NCBI RefSeq assembly: GCF_900009135.1
Contig: NZ_LT797693.1
Location: 20,050 to 84,049 of the forward strand
Source of the DNA: Planktothrix sp. PCC 11201
GTDB lineage: Bacteria; Cyanobacteriota; Cyanobacteriia; Cyanobacteriales; Microcoleaceae
DNA: 64,000 nucleotides
Reading direction: 5' to 3'
The notes under the pieces are model-generated. The model had not been told where the DNA came from. It saw only the letters and a list, made by a program, of their open reading frames with translations, and did not search any database. Below are positions 34,677-43,334 of this stretch, piece after piece. The first letter of the stretch is position 1. Each line of letters begins with the position of its first letter. Both the position numbers and the translations under genes were made by a program.

Positions 34677-34913
34677 ATGTCTAACTTTATTACCGTCTTA
34701 ATGATCAGTACCATTGTGAGTGTGCCTCAGAGTTTTGACCCTCAACCTCAAATCATGGAACAGCGTGATCCAGAACAAATTCAGTTTTTCAAGTCCAGAG
34801 AATTCCCTGCGTCTCTGAACTCCGATCAAATAAAAATCACCCATCACAGCCACGACGATCAAAATACCGAAGATATTTCTCCTAAACGCGGTGATGGACG
34901 ACGGAACACCTGA
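34677..34913 (+). CDS. Second PatX-like peptide precursor (RGDGR)
   Basis: 78 aa. ATG at 34677 (MSNFITVLMISTIVSV), giving a hydrophobic N-terminus over residues 3-16. A hydrophilic His/Asp/Gln-rich middle leads to the C-terminus KRGDGRRNT; RGDGR at residues 71-75 differs from RGSGR by one residue. Unlike patX, three residues follow the pentapeptide. It lies 194 bp downstream on the same strand with the same DIF1 spacing, so I read it as a diverged tandem paralog. A longer TTG start at 34638 would bury the hydrophobic segment and is rejected. Confidence 0.6.
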   Translation: MSNFITVLMISTIVSVPQSFDPQPQIMEQRDPEQIQFFKSREFPASLNSDQIKITHHSHDDQNTEDISPKRGDGRRNT

Positions 34914-34943
34914 TCACCATTTAATCGGCTGACCGTTTTTTCG

Positions 34944-36344
34944 TTATTCCATAGCTTCTCCTCCAACAACGACATTGCGGATGCGTAAACTCGGGCCACC
35001 GCAGCCTACGGGTAAACCATTTTGTCCTCCCTTTCCACAACCCCCCGATTCATCCCAATAAAAGTCATCACCAATGGCTTCAATATCTGCTAGGGTGGTG
35101 AACACATTTCCCGATAACGTCACATCTCGGACTGGTTCTTCTAATTTGCCATTTCTAATCATCCAGGCTTCCCCGGCACTGAATGTAAACATTTCACCAT
35201 TAGTCATTCCCCCCAACCAATTGCGAGCATAAACCCCTTCTTTCACATCACTGAATAAGTCCTCAACGGAAGTATCACCCCGTTCGATCCAAGTATTTGT
35301 CATTCTGACTAAGGGGGGAAAATGATAATTCAAACAACGGGCATTTCCAGTAGGGACTTCTCCTAATTTACCTGCGGTTTCACGGGAATGAAGGCGACCG
35401 ACCAAGGCCCCATCTTGGATCAGTTGGGTGGTGGTCGCTGGAGTTCCTTCATCGTCATACTGATAACTTCCCCGATGTCCGGTCGGGGCTGCACCATCAA
35501 AGATTTGGAGATTTTTCGGGCCAAATTGACGCCCCAAGGTCATAACTTCTAATAAATCAGGATTTTCATAGGTCATATCCGCTTCCGACAAATGACCAAA
35601 GGCTTCATGGACAAATAAACCGGACAAAATGGGGTCGATGACAACGGTATAAACATTCCCTTTAACGGGGGGAAGGGCCAGGGAATTTACCGCCCGCCCC
35701 GCCGCACTGCGAACCTGCTGATCAAGATTTGTCAGGTCTTCATAGGCCTTGCGGGAACCGGTGGTTTCTCGTCCCGTTTGTACGGTTTCCCCATTTCTGG
35801 CGGTGGCTGCAAAGCGCATTTCCATATCGACCCAAGATTGTTCTAAGAGGGTTCCTTCGGAGGTGATCAGAATTATTCTTTGGGTGCTGTCGTTGTAGCG
35901 GACAGAAATGGTGGCAATACAGGGGTCAACACTACGCAGAATTTGGCCGTAGCGATCGCATAATTCTTTTTTTTCGGCTAGGGGAATTTGACGGGGATCG
36001 GTTCCCGTTAAGGGTAGGTTACAGCTATCTTGAATAATTGGAACTGGGGCGAGAATAGTTTCTTCGGTACCAATAAGTTTGGCGGCGGTGATGGCTTCAC
36101 CAATGCGATCTTCTAGGGTTGAGAGGCGATTAAAACTAGAAAAACCCCATCCGCCTCGATAGCAAGCTCGAACCTGACCGCCGATGGAAAGTCCTTCACT
36201 CAAGGTTTCAATTCGATCTCCTCGTAATAATATATCTGTTTCTTCAGCTTCTTCCAGACGAATGGCTAAGTAATCTACTTGGGACTGGTAACGCCCCATT
36301 AAATCGGCTAACAGATTCTTCACATCGGCAAGCAAACTAGGCAT
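34944..36344 (-). CDS. tldD: TldD-type metalloprotease
   Basis: TldD/PmbA-family zinc peptidase; with TldE it degrades unfolded peptides and matures small peptides. 466 aa from the ATG at 36344 (MPSLLADVKNLL). A longer frame from 36416 would add about 24 residues coded mostly by an STRR tract (PFPIPHSLL), so I reject it. The HEAFGHLSEAD metal site is near residue 247 and the C-terminal GGxxG region is present. No tldE/pmbA is adjacent. Confidence 0.93.
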   Translation of the reverse strand: MPSLLADVKNLLADLMGRYQSQVDYLAIRLEEAEETDILLRGDRIETLSEGLSIGGQVRACYRGGWGFSSFNRLSTLEDRIGEAITAAKLIGTEETILAPVPIIQDSCNLPLTGTDPRQIPLAEKKELCDRYGQILRSVDPCIATISVRYNDSTQRIILITSEGTLLEQSWVDMEMRFAATARNGETVQTGRETTGSRKAYEDLTNLDQQVRSAAGRAVNSLALPPVKGNVYTVVIDPILSGLFVHEAFGHLSEADMTYENPDLLEVMTLGRQFGPKNLQIFDGAAPTGHRGSYQYDDEGTPATTTQLIQDGALVGRLHSRETAGKLGEVPTGNARCLNYHFPPLVRMTNTWIERGDTSVEDLFSDVKEGVYARNWLGGMTNGEMFTFSAGEAWMIRNGKLEEPVRDVTLSGNVFTTLADIEAIGDDFYWDESGGCGKGGQNGLPVGCGGPSLRIRNVVVGGEAME

Positions 36345-36479
36345 AATGGTCAGCAGGGAATGGGGAATGGGGAATGGGGGACAGGGAACACCCAGTAATA
36401 GTTCTGGTTGTTTCATATCAGTATTGAAATATTATAACCTTGGCGCGGGTTGCTATATTCGGATATTGAGCATCACCGG

Positions 36480-37676
36480 TTAAGGGGAATCTCGACGCTG
36501 AATAAATTCAAACCCGCCATCTTTATTTAACTGCATAATATTTCCTCTCCAGTTAATTTTTCGAGGTAGAAACAGGGTGATAATAATATGAATCGGCAGT
36601 AAAACTTGAACTAAAATTAATACAATAATATGGGTTTTTGGTGTGGCATTTCGCAGATATTTTTGATTGAAGTTATTTAACAGGGCATAATTTAGACCAA
36701 AGTAAATAACTACATAAATCAAGGTATAGATAGAAGGAAATAATATACTGTAAATCAAGACAATTGACGGGAACATTGTGGGGATAAATGCTGTCAAATA
36801 AAAGACAATTAGTTCGGAAAAATGGGAAGATTTTAAAATAGAGGCTTGGGGAAAGATAAACCAGCGTGTGATTAGGTTAAAATAGTGGGTGGAGTCTTGG
36901 ATTTGGGTACTAATTCCATGACAAACGGGAGTTTGGGCGAGTTGATAACCCCGTTGGCGAAAATGTTGGGCGATCGCATAATCATCAACAATAAATTTAT
37001 CTAAAGCGGCAAAACCATTAACCTTTTCTAATACTTCTTTTTTGATCACAAAAAACATTCCATTAATGGTAAAGGGATTAATTAGATAGGTATAGGGAAT
37101 ATAGGTAAGTAGGTTATTGCCATTAACTACACTGGAAACTAAGGTTGACCAAAAATTAGAAAAATTGATATAATAGGGTAAACCAAACGCCACACCAATA
37201 TCAGGTTTTTCTAAATATGGTAGACATTGATCAAAGGCTTGATTAGGTAACATAGTATCATCGTCCAACACCGCAATAATATTACCCTTTGCTTGTTTTA
37301 CTCCTTCAATCAGTTTAAACATTTTCGGACTAATTTGATTCGGAGATGGAGGTAGGGAGATTAATTTAATCTGGACATCGGCATAGGTTTCCATTAGTTG
37401 ACGACATCCCATTTCTGCCGGGGCATCATTCTGATCAATTAGCCAAATAAATTCTAGTTGATGGGATGTTTTTAGGGCTAAATTGTGACCCAGACAGTCC
37501 CATAAGGTCGGATCACCGCTGAGGATTGGTTGTAGGATGGAAATTTGATAGGATGATACCGTTTGTATAGATTCAGATAACCGTTGCGCTTTTTGGAAGA
37601 AATGTTGAATTAAAACCCATTTTATTGCCCGCTCTGATATAATTATTATTCCTAAAATGACGATTAAAATATTCAT
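36480..37676 (-). CDS. Membrane glycosyltransferase family 2/21 (ceramide glucosyltransferase-like)
   Basis: 398 aa. One N-terminal membrane helix (residues 2-14), then a GT-A catalytic domain with Asp triad DDD at 138-140, the VDDYA motif near 235 and the (Q/R)xxRW-type end TRWFIF, then three to four C-terminal helices. The closest family is GT21, which transfers sugars to lipids such as ceramide. It lies 24 bp after a KAS III gene on the same strand, so the acceptor may be a lipid made by that enzyme. The acceptor cannot be read from sequence. Confidence 0.85.
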   Translation of the reverse strand: MNILIVILGIIIISERAIKWVLIQHFFQKAQRLSESIQTVSSYQISILQPILSGDPTLWDCLGHNLALKTSHQLEFIWLIDQNDAPAEMGCRQLMETYADVQIKLISLPPSPNQISPKMFKLIEGVKQAKGNIIAVLDDDTMLPNQAFDQCLPYLEKPDIGVAFGLPYYINFSNFWSTLVSSVVNGNNLLTYIPYTYLINPFTINGMFFVIKKEVLEKVNGFAALDKFIVDDYAIAQHFRQRGYQLAQTPVCHGISTQIQDSTHYFNLITRWFIFPQASILKSSHFSELIVFYLTAFIPTMFPSIVLIYSILFPSIYTLIYVVIYFGLNYALLNNFNQKYLRNATPKTHIIVLILVQVLLPIHIIITLFLPRKINWRGNIMQLNKDGGFEFIQRRDSP

Positions 37677-37700
37677 AATTTCTCCTGATTAATTAATTAT

Positions 37701-38777
37701 TTAATATTCTAAAACCATTCCCCCAAGGGAGAATCCGGCGGAAGTTCCTAATAGCAGAATGCGATCGCCTCGGTGAATTTTACCTTGTTGGATAGCTTCG
37801 TGGAGGGTCATCGGAATTGAGGCGGCGATCGTGTTTCCGTGATTTGTGGCAATCACCATCCATTTTTCTTCAGGAATATTCAATCCTTTGCGAATTAAAC
37901 CCATCGCCATTAAACTCGCTTGATGGGGAATCACTAAATCAATATCTGCTAAGGTTAATCCCGCAGGTTGTAATAATCTTTCTATAAATCCAGGTAAAAT
38001 TTTAGCCGCCAAACGATAAATGGCGCGACCTTGCATTTTAAATAAAAACCGATCTATATTATCGGAGTATTCCCGGGGATGATAGCGATTTCCCGCACCC
38101 AAACATTGGGATAAATTCGCACCTTGACTATAGGTTTCTAGGCGAGAACAGATAATTTTTGATCCCTCCTGAATATCGGTTTTACCAATAATGGCGGCGG
38201 CGGCACCATCTCCGAATAAGGTGCTACTTTCTTGATCTTTCCAATCAATTCCTTGGGTAATTTCCGAAGCGACTAATAACACCCGGGAGTAACGTCCAGC
38301 ATCGACTAAATAGGAGAGGGTATCTAACCCGACGACGAAACTTAAACAAGTTGAATTAATATCAAAACTAGGAATTCCCGAAGACTCACCGCCCAATTGT
38401 TTTTGAACTAAAGCCGCCGTACAAGGAATTGATTGCTCAGGAACACTACTGGTACAAACAATACAATCAATATCACTTAAGGATAGTCCCGCAGCCTCTA
38501 ACGCCTTTTTAGACGCGATCGCACCCATTTGAGAAGCCGTTTCATCTTCAACAAAATGACGCACCATTACCCCGGATTTTTTTTGAATCCAAGCAGCTTC
38601 AATTCCTAATTTTTGCCCTAATTGTTCGGCGGTAACTTGATTTTTAGGCAGGTATTTTCCCGTCGCTAATAGTTTTACTCGCCTTGATTGTACTAAGTTT
38701 TGAGGTAAGGGGTCAGGGTCAGGGGTTTCTGTGCTTAAATGGTGGAGATCTTGAGGGTGGGTACGGCTAATTACCAT
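37701..38777 (-). CDS. 3-oxoacyl-ACP synthase III-like (FabH/OleA-type) condensing enzyme
   Basis: 358 aa from ATG 38777 (MVISRTHPQDLH); the frame continues upstream to an ATG at 38816, and neither start has a Shine-Dalgarno. Thiolase-fold triad: Cys144 in NSTCLSF, His in IPHQAS, Asn in NHGNT. The first ~33 residues are an extra N-terminal extension before the core (VKLLATGKYLP). Genuine FabH starts lipid synthesis and is usually beside plsX/fabD; here it sits with a GT21-like enzyme, so a secondary lipid or polyketide role is more likely. Confidence 0.85.
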   Translation of the reverse strand: MVISRTHPQDLHHLSTETPDPDPLPQNLVQSRRVKLLATGKYLPKNQVTAEQLGQKLGIEAAWIQKKSGVMVRHFVEDETASQMGAIASKKALEAAGLSLSDIDCIVCTSSVPEQSIPCTAALVQKQLGGESSGIPSFDINSTCLSFVVGLDTLSYLVDAGRYSRVLLVASEITQGIDWKDQESSTLFGDGAAAAIIGKTDIQEGSKIICSRLETYSQGANLSQCLGAGNRYHPREYSDNIDRFLFKMQGRAIYRLAAKILPGFIERLLQPAGLTLADIDLVIPHQASLMAMGLIRKGLNIPEEKWMVIATNHGNTIAASIPMTLHEAIQQGKIHRGDRILLLGTSAGFSLGGMVLEY

Positions 38778-39486
38778 ATTTTTATTGATTTTGAAAATAT
38801 TTAAAAATATTAGCATTATTTTTTTGACATTGAGAACAATTTAAAGATTCAATTTAGATTCTCCGTGGCTATTCGTTTTGAGGTTTGATCCTAGGTGAAT
38901 AAATTTTGATTTGGGTCGATTGTCTAATCCGATCTTTTGCTAAAATGTGGCTCAACTCTGCTGTTCAAAATTTTCCCTACCCTATAATTTAGAACGGTCA
39001 ATCTCCTTCACTTTTAACCTAGCAGCACCTATCTGATTACAAACGATTATCCCCAAAATCATCTCAAGTTCTTGTTTTCACCCTAGGACTGTTCTCCCCG
39101 CTAGACCTAAAATTGGTCTGGGTAGGGTCTTCCCAGATCAAAAGCAGATTCGATATCAACCCTGGCTTCAGTAGTGGGGGTACCGAAAACCCAAAATTTT
39201 AAAAATTAGCTCATAAAACCGAGAACCTATGATAGAATCAAAAATTAGAGTTTTTTAGTTTTTTGGACTAATTACTCACGCGAGAACTGAGCGGTTTTTG
39301 AAGGTGTGGAGCATACTCAGATGTATAACTCAAAATTGTTATGGCTGTGTTTTCTCTGCGCCAGAGATCAGATGGGATTGATCCTTGGTTCTGAATATGA
39401 ATCGATAGAAATTAAAACCTATTGACAGAATTAGCACTAGGCATCAATCTTAAAATTCACTCTTAATTTATTAGGTTAAATTTGAT
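38778..39486. other. Long divergent intergenic region before the STAND gene
   Basis: About 700 bp without a convincing gene. A 34-codon frame at 39320-39424 has no Shine-Dalgarno or recognisable product. Poly-T stretches near 39250-39265 and the -10-like TATGAT at 39227-39232 lie in the right half and may give the STAND gene a leader of about 250 nt. I see no tRNA or known RNA. Confidence 0.35.
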
Positions 39487-41409
39487 ATGGTACCCAGAGA
39501 ATTTTTAAAGACTGTGGCCGCGAGAGTTGGAATTTCCGACAATGAACTCGAAGTGATGGCACGGGCAATCCAAGGAGAACCAATGACCGCGATTTCCAAG
39601 CAATTAGGGGTTCGCAAGGACGCTCTACAAAAGCGCTTGGGGGAGGTGTATAGGAAATTAAACATTAGTGGTGCTGGCCCGGGAAAATTAGCCAAACTTC
39701 AGCAAAAGTTACTGTCAGAATATCAAGCTGATGGCAACAATCAAGGAGGACAAATTAACGGTCAATCTGGGCGCAAAAAGCGGTCTATGAGTGGCCTTGA
39801 TCCCCAGGGTTTCAGTAGTAATATTTCAATTGATTGGGGTAACGCCCCTAAATTGGGAGCCTTTTATGGCCGTTCTGATGCCCTGGTCACCTTAAAACAA
39901 GGATTAGTTACCGAACGCGCTCACCTGATGATCTTGGAGGGGATGGGAGGTATTGGGAAAACCGCCTTGGGGGTTAAATTGGTACAGGAAATTGCCCCGG
40001 ACTTTGACCAAGTGATTTGGCGATCTCTCCGAGATAAACCTTCCCCGAGTGAATTCATCGCCTCAGCTTTTCCCGAACATTCTCAAGCACCTTTAGATTG
40101 GGATGATTCGGAACAGATTGCTCAATTGTTAAAAAGCTTGTCCGATTCTCGATATTTGTTGGTGATTGATGAGGTAGAATATATCTCACAACTCGGTAGT
40201 AAAGATGCGGCTTTCAAAAGTTATGAATCTTTATTTCAACAAATTAGTGAATCGTCCCATCGCAGTAGTGTTTTATTAATCGGCTGGGAATTTCCACAAT
40301 CCTGGCAAAACTTCGCGTCTCAACCCCCTTTACAACTCACTGGTTTATCGGAACAAGACGCTCAACAAATGGTTTTATCCGGTCAAGAAACCTTCTATTT
40401 GGATGGAAAATTCCTCTCGGAATTGATTCATTTATGTGGCGGGAATCCCTTGATTTTAAAATTATGGGCGGCTAAGATTCCTGATTTTACCGTGAGAAAT
40501 CTGACGAAACTCATCAAGCAAAATACCTTAGTGATTGAAGAACTGGTGCGTCAATCCCTGCGAACAGAGCAGGAATTGTCGGAGCTTGAAATTCGTCTGG
40601 TCTGTTGGTTGGCCGTAAATCAAAAATCTGCAACTTTGAGTGAGTTGGCAACGGATTTGATTCTCTCGGAAACGGAAACCGAAGTCCAGACTTCCTTGGA
40701 CTTTTTAGTTGAGCGATCGCTATTAGAAACAACAACTTCCGGCGCTCCTATTGCTTATACTGTTAATAGTCACTTCCGCAAAGAAGTCTGGTATCAGTTG
40801 ATGGGTAAATCCTTTAATGAATTGGGTTATAAACACTATTTAGAAGGTGAATTTCAATCGGCTAAAACCAATTTGTTACAAGCCATTCGCTATCATGGGG
40901 CTTTAAGTGCGGGTCACTATAATTTAGGTTCGACCTATGAGAAACTTGACCAGTTTGAGGAAGCCAGAAAACAGTATCAAATTCTAGTCGATGTGGATAA
41001 TAACCGAGCAGCCCAGGCGGCGGTTAATAATTTAGCACGATTGGAAATTTTAGATGGCAAAACCGAGGAAGCCATTGATAAATTAGAAAAAACCTTGGTA
41101 CAGGTTAAGGATAAAGGAGTCCGAGCCGCCTTGTATAAGAATTTAGGCTGGGCTTATTTCCTGGAAAATAATCCAAAACAGGCTGAAGTTGAGTTACGCC
41201 AATCCTTAGAATTAAAAGAATCTAATGTGGTGGCTTACTATATTTTAGCTCAAGTTTTGGAAGCCCAAAATCGCCATAAACAAGCCTTAGCTTTTTGGAA
41301 AACTGCTTTGGAGCAGGACGAATTAGATCAGAAATCTAATGGAGTTACCTGGCGTTTACCTGAATTGCTGGCTTGGCGCATGACCGCCCGTCAACGCTTA
41401 CCCAAATAA
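39487..41409 (+). CDS. STAND ATPase with N-terminal HTH and C-terminal TPR repeats
   Basis: 640 aa. Residues 1-62: LuxR-like helix-turn-helix (ISDNELEVMARAIQGEPMTAISKQLG). Residues 120-440: NB-ARC/STAND ATPase with Walker A GMGGIGKT (152-159) and Walker B LLVIDEVE. Residues 450-620: TPR repeats (e.g. GYKHYLEGEFQSAKTNLLQAI). Such HTH-NB-ARC-TPR proteins act as signal-sensing regulators. ATG at 39487. It splits the lipid-like gene set and has a clear terminator after it. Confidence 0.9.
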   Translation: MVPREFLKTVAARVGISDNELEVMARAIQGEPMTAISKQLGVRKDALQKRLGEVYRKLNISGAGPGKLAKLQQKLLSEYQADGNNQGGQINGQSGRKKRSMSGLDPQGFSSNISIDWGNAPKLGAFYGRSDALVTLKQGLVTERAHLMILEGMGGIGKTALGVKLVQEIAPDFDQVIWRSLRDKPSPSEFIASAFPEHSQAPLDWDDSEQIAQLLKSLSDSRYLLVIDEVEYISQLGSKDAAFKSYESLFQQISESSHRSSVLLIGWEFPQSWQNFASQPPLQLTGLSEQDAQQMVLSGQETFYLDGKFLSELIHLCGGNPLILKLWAAKIPDFTVRNLTKLIKQNTLVIEELVRQSLRTEQELSELEIRLVCWLAVNQKSATLSELATDLILSETETEVQTSLDFLVERSLLETTTSGAPIAYTVNSHFRKEVWYQLMGKSFNELGYKHYLEGEFQSAKTNLLQAIRYHGALSAGHYNLGSTYEKLDQFEEARKQYQILVDVDNNRAAQAAVNNLARLEILDGKTEEAIDKLEKTLVQVKDKGVRAALYKNLGWAYFLENNPKQAEVELRQSLELKESNVVAYYILAQVLEAQNRHKQALAFWKTALEQDELDQKSNGVTWRLPELLAWRMTARQRLPK

Positions 41410-41422
41410 TTCCTTATGGTCG

Positions 41423-41452
41423 CCTTCCCCTAGTTTCCTGGCTGGGGGAAGG
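41423..41452 (+). terminator. Hairpin terminator after the STAND gene
   Basis: CCTTCCCC (41423-41430) and GGGGAAGG (41445-41452) pair perfectly over 8 bp with a 14-nt loop, 14 bp after the stop, followed by the AT-rich aatttat. It lies between convergent genes and can serve both. Confidence 0.75.
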
Positions 41453-41469
41453 AATTTATCAAAAGGGTA

Positions 41470-42297
41470 TTATTGCCCAATTTCTGTTAAGTCAATAGAA
41501 TTATGGGAAGGAATAATTTTAACATCAGGATTATTTCGATATAACTGATTAATTTTTTTCAAGGTTTCTCGATAGGCGGTTTTATCAGCAAACAAGATAT
41601 CCGCAATTCGTTGAGGATAAATTAATTCCTGATAGGCACGATTTAACCAGCAAGCATCGGCAATTAAAAAATACTGTTTTCCCCTATTATCCGTTAAATA
41701 TAAACCCATTTGTCCCACCGCATGACCTGGTAATTCAATGGCAATTAAACTCCCATCTCCAAACAAATCAAACCCCCATTCAAAGGGTTGAAAATTTTCC
41801 GGTAATTTTAGGGTATGATGATTCTCAACAAAAACCACCCGCTTCTCAAAATTATCTGGCATCAAACCCGATAAAAAACCCGCTTTTAATGCCTGAAAAC
41901 CCCGTTTGTTTTTAATCGCATTATATCCCGATTCAAAACAAATAAATTTCGCTTGAGGAAAATCTTTTAATCCCCCAATATGATCGGCATGGAAATGGGA
42001 AATAATTATATATTTTATATCCTCGGGTGCAATTCCTAACTGTTCCAGTTGAGCAACAGCACTGTCTTGAGGTTGCAAATAAACCGGGGTTAATACCGCA
42101 TACAGTTTATTCGGCAGAGATTGGGTTTCTTGATAAAATCGTTCTGAATATCCCGTATCAAATAAAATCCACCCCACCGGATGACAAATTAAGGCAAGTA
42201 ATGCCGGAAAAACCATGGGTTTCCAACTTCCCCCCGGAAGCACCATGACTTCTGGATGGGTACAATATCCCGCCTTCAAAAACGTAATTTCTACCAT
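41470..42297 (-). CDS. MBL-fold hydrolase (lactonase-like)
   Basis: 275 aa. The zinc site HFHADH (His101, His103, Asp105, His106), with further His in GHAVGQMG and Asp in ADACWL, fits metallo-beta-lactamase hydrolases of the AHL-lactonase subgroup (LFDTGYSERF is typical). Substrate unknown. It lies 29 bp after the OleD-like dehydrogenase on the same strand and may hydrolyse a lactone or thioester of the same pathway. ATG at 42297. Confidence 0.9.
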   Translation of the reverse strand: MVEITFLKAGYCTHPEVMVLPGGSWKPMVFPALLALICHPVGWILFDTGYSERFYQETQSLPNKLYAVLTPVYLQPQDSAVAQLEQLGIAPEDIKYIIISHFHADHIGGLKDFPQAKFICFESGYNAIKNKRGFQALKAGFLSGLMPDNFEKRVVFVENHHTLKLPENFQPFEWGFDLFGDGSLIAIELPGHAVGQMGLYLTDNRGKQYFLIADACWLNRAYQELIYPQRIADILFADKTAYRETLKKINQLYRNNPDVKIIPSHNSIDLTEIGQ

Positions 42298-42326
42298 ATT
42301 CCGTTGTTGCGCTTAAGCGCATCTTA

Positions 42327-43313
42327 TCAAAATCTCCCACATCTCACAAACTCATCTAACCCCTGTTCCATCGAAATTCGAGGTTCATACCCTAATTTAA
42401 TTCTAGCCGATGTAATATCCAAGGTTTGACTAAAGGCTAATAAACCCAGAGTATAACGAGTTAAAGGAGGTTCTTGATCGGTTAATAAGTATTTATAGAT
42501 CCATTCCATTGCTGTTGATAGAGTATAGGCGATCGGGTATGATAACGGTTTAAAATTTAAGGAAATATTCAGTTTTTTCGATAATCTTTGTAATAAATCA
42601 AACAATTCCGTCGGTTCACCATTGCTAATATTAAAATATTCTCCTAATACCTGATCTGGTGCAGTTTGACATAATAACAACCCATCCACAACATTATCAA
42701 TATAAGTCATATCAATAATAGCTTTTCCCCCATTAATTAAGGGAATCCCCGTTGTTTCACTCACCTTTAAAAGTCGAGGAAAAATCACCCTATCCCCAGG
42801 GCCAAAAATTCCCCTGGGACGAATAGAAATCACGGGTAGACCCTGTTGAAACCCGCGATTAATTTCCTGTTCTGCCAATTGCTTGGTTTTAATATAAGGA
42901 TGAATCGGATATGCAGCTAAATTATCGGTTTCTTTGATATTAAACCGATGGGATAAATCAAAATAAACCGCCGAAGTGGAAACATAGATTAAACGTCTGA
43001 TTTGATGGGTTAAACAGCTTTGAATAATATTCCGAGTTCCGATCACATTTGTTAAGTAAAAATCCTTCTCCCGTCCCCAAGGAGAGGATAACGCCGCACA
43101 ATGAAACACATCCTCTTGTTCTGAAATAGCTGATAATATTTTATCGAAATTTGTAATATCAACAGGTAAAAATTTGAGTCCTAATTGTTGTAAGCGATCG
43201 CCTATAATTAAGTTACGACCTAAAACGGTAACATCCTGACCCAAAGAATGTAATTTTAACGCCAATTTTTGCCCTAAAAATCCAGTTCCCCCCGTAACTA
43301 AAACCTTTTTCAT
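42327..43313 (-). CDS. NAD-dependent epimerase/3-beta-HSD-like dehydrogenase (OleD-like)
   Basis: 328 aa. Rossmann GGTGFLGQ (8-15), catalytic YxxxK (Tyr140-Lys144, YIKTK), and the extended-SDR SIRPRGIFGPGDR segment. The 3-beta-hydroxysteroid dehydrogenase subgroup, which includes OleD of olefin biosynthesis, fits best. It is followed by the MBL hydrolase and lies on the same strand as the KAS III/glycosyltransferase pair 3.5 kb away. ATG at 43313. Confidence 0.88.
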   Translation of the reverse strand: MKKVLVTGGTGFLGQKLALKLHSLGQDVTVLGRNLIIGDRLQQLGLKFLPVDITNFDKILSAISEQEDVFHCAALSSPWGREKDFYLTNVIGTRNIIQSCLTHQIRRLIYVSTSAVYFDLSHRFNIKETDNLAAYPIHPYIKTKQLAEQEINRGFQQGLPVISIRPRGIFGPGDRVIFPRLLKVSETTGIPLINGGKAIIDMTYIDNVVDGLLLCQTAPDQVLGEYFNISNGEPTELFDLLQRLSKKLNISLNFKPLSYPIAYTLSTAMEWIYKYLLTDQEPPLTRYTLGLLAFSQTLDITSARIKLGYEPRISMEQGLDEFVRCGRF

Positions 43314-43334
43314 ATTCAGACTTGACTCAAGATC

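Noticed and set aside
36345-36416. Longer N-terminus of TldD
   Set aside because: The extra residues are coded by STRR-type sequence (PFPIPHSLL) and the family begins near MPSLLADV.
39320-39424. 34-codon frame before the STAND gene
   Set aside because: No Shine-Dalgarno and no conserved or secreted-peptide pattern; probably chance.
41470-42297. AHL-lactonase quorum-quenching enzyme
   Set aside because: The HxHxDH site only shows the MBL fold; the substrate cannot be inferred and the neighbours point elsewhere.
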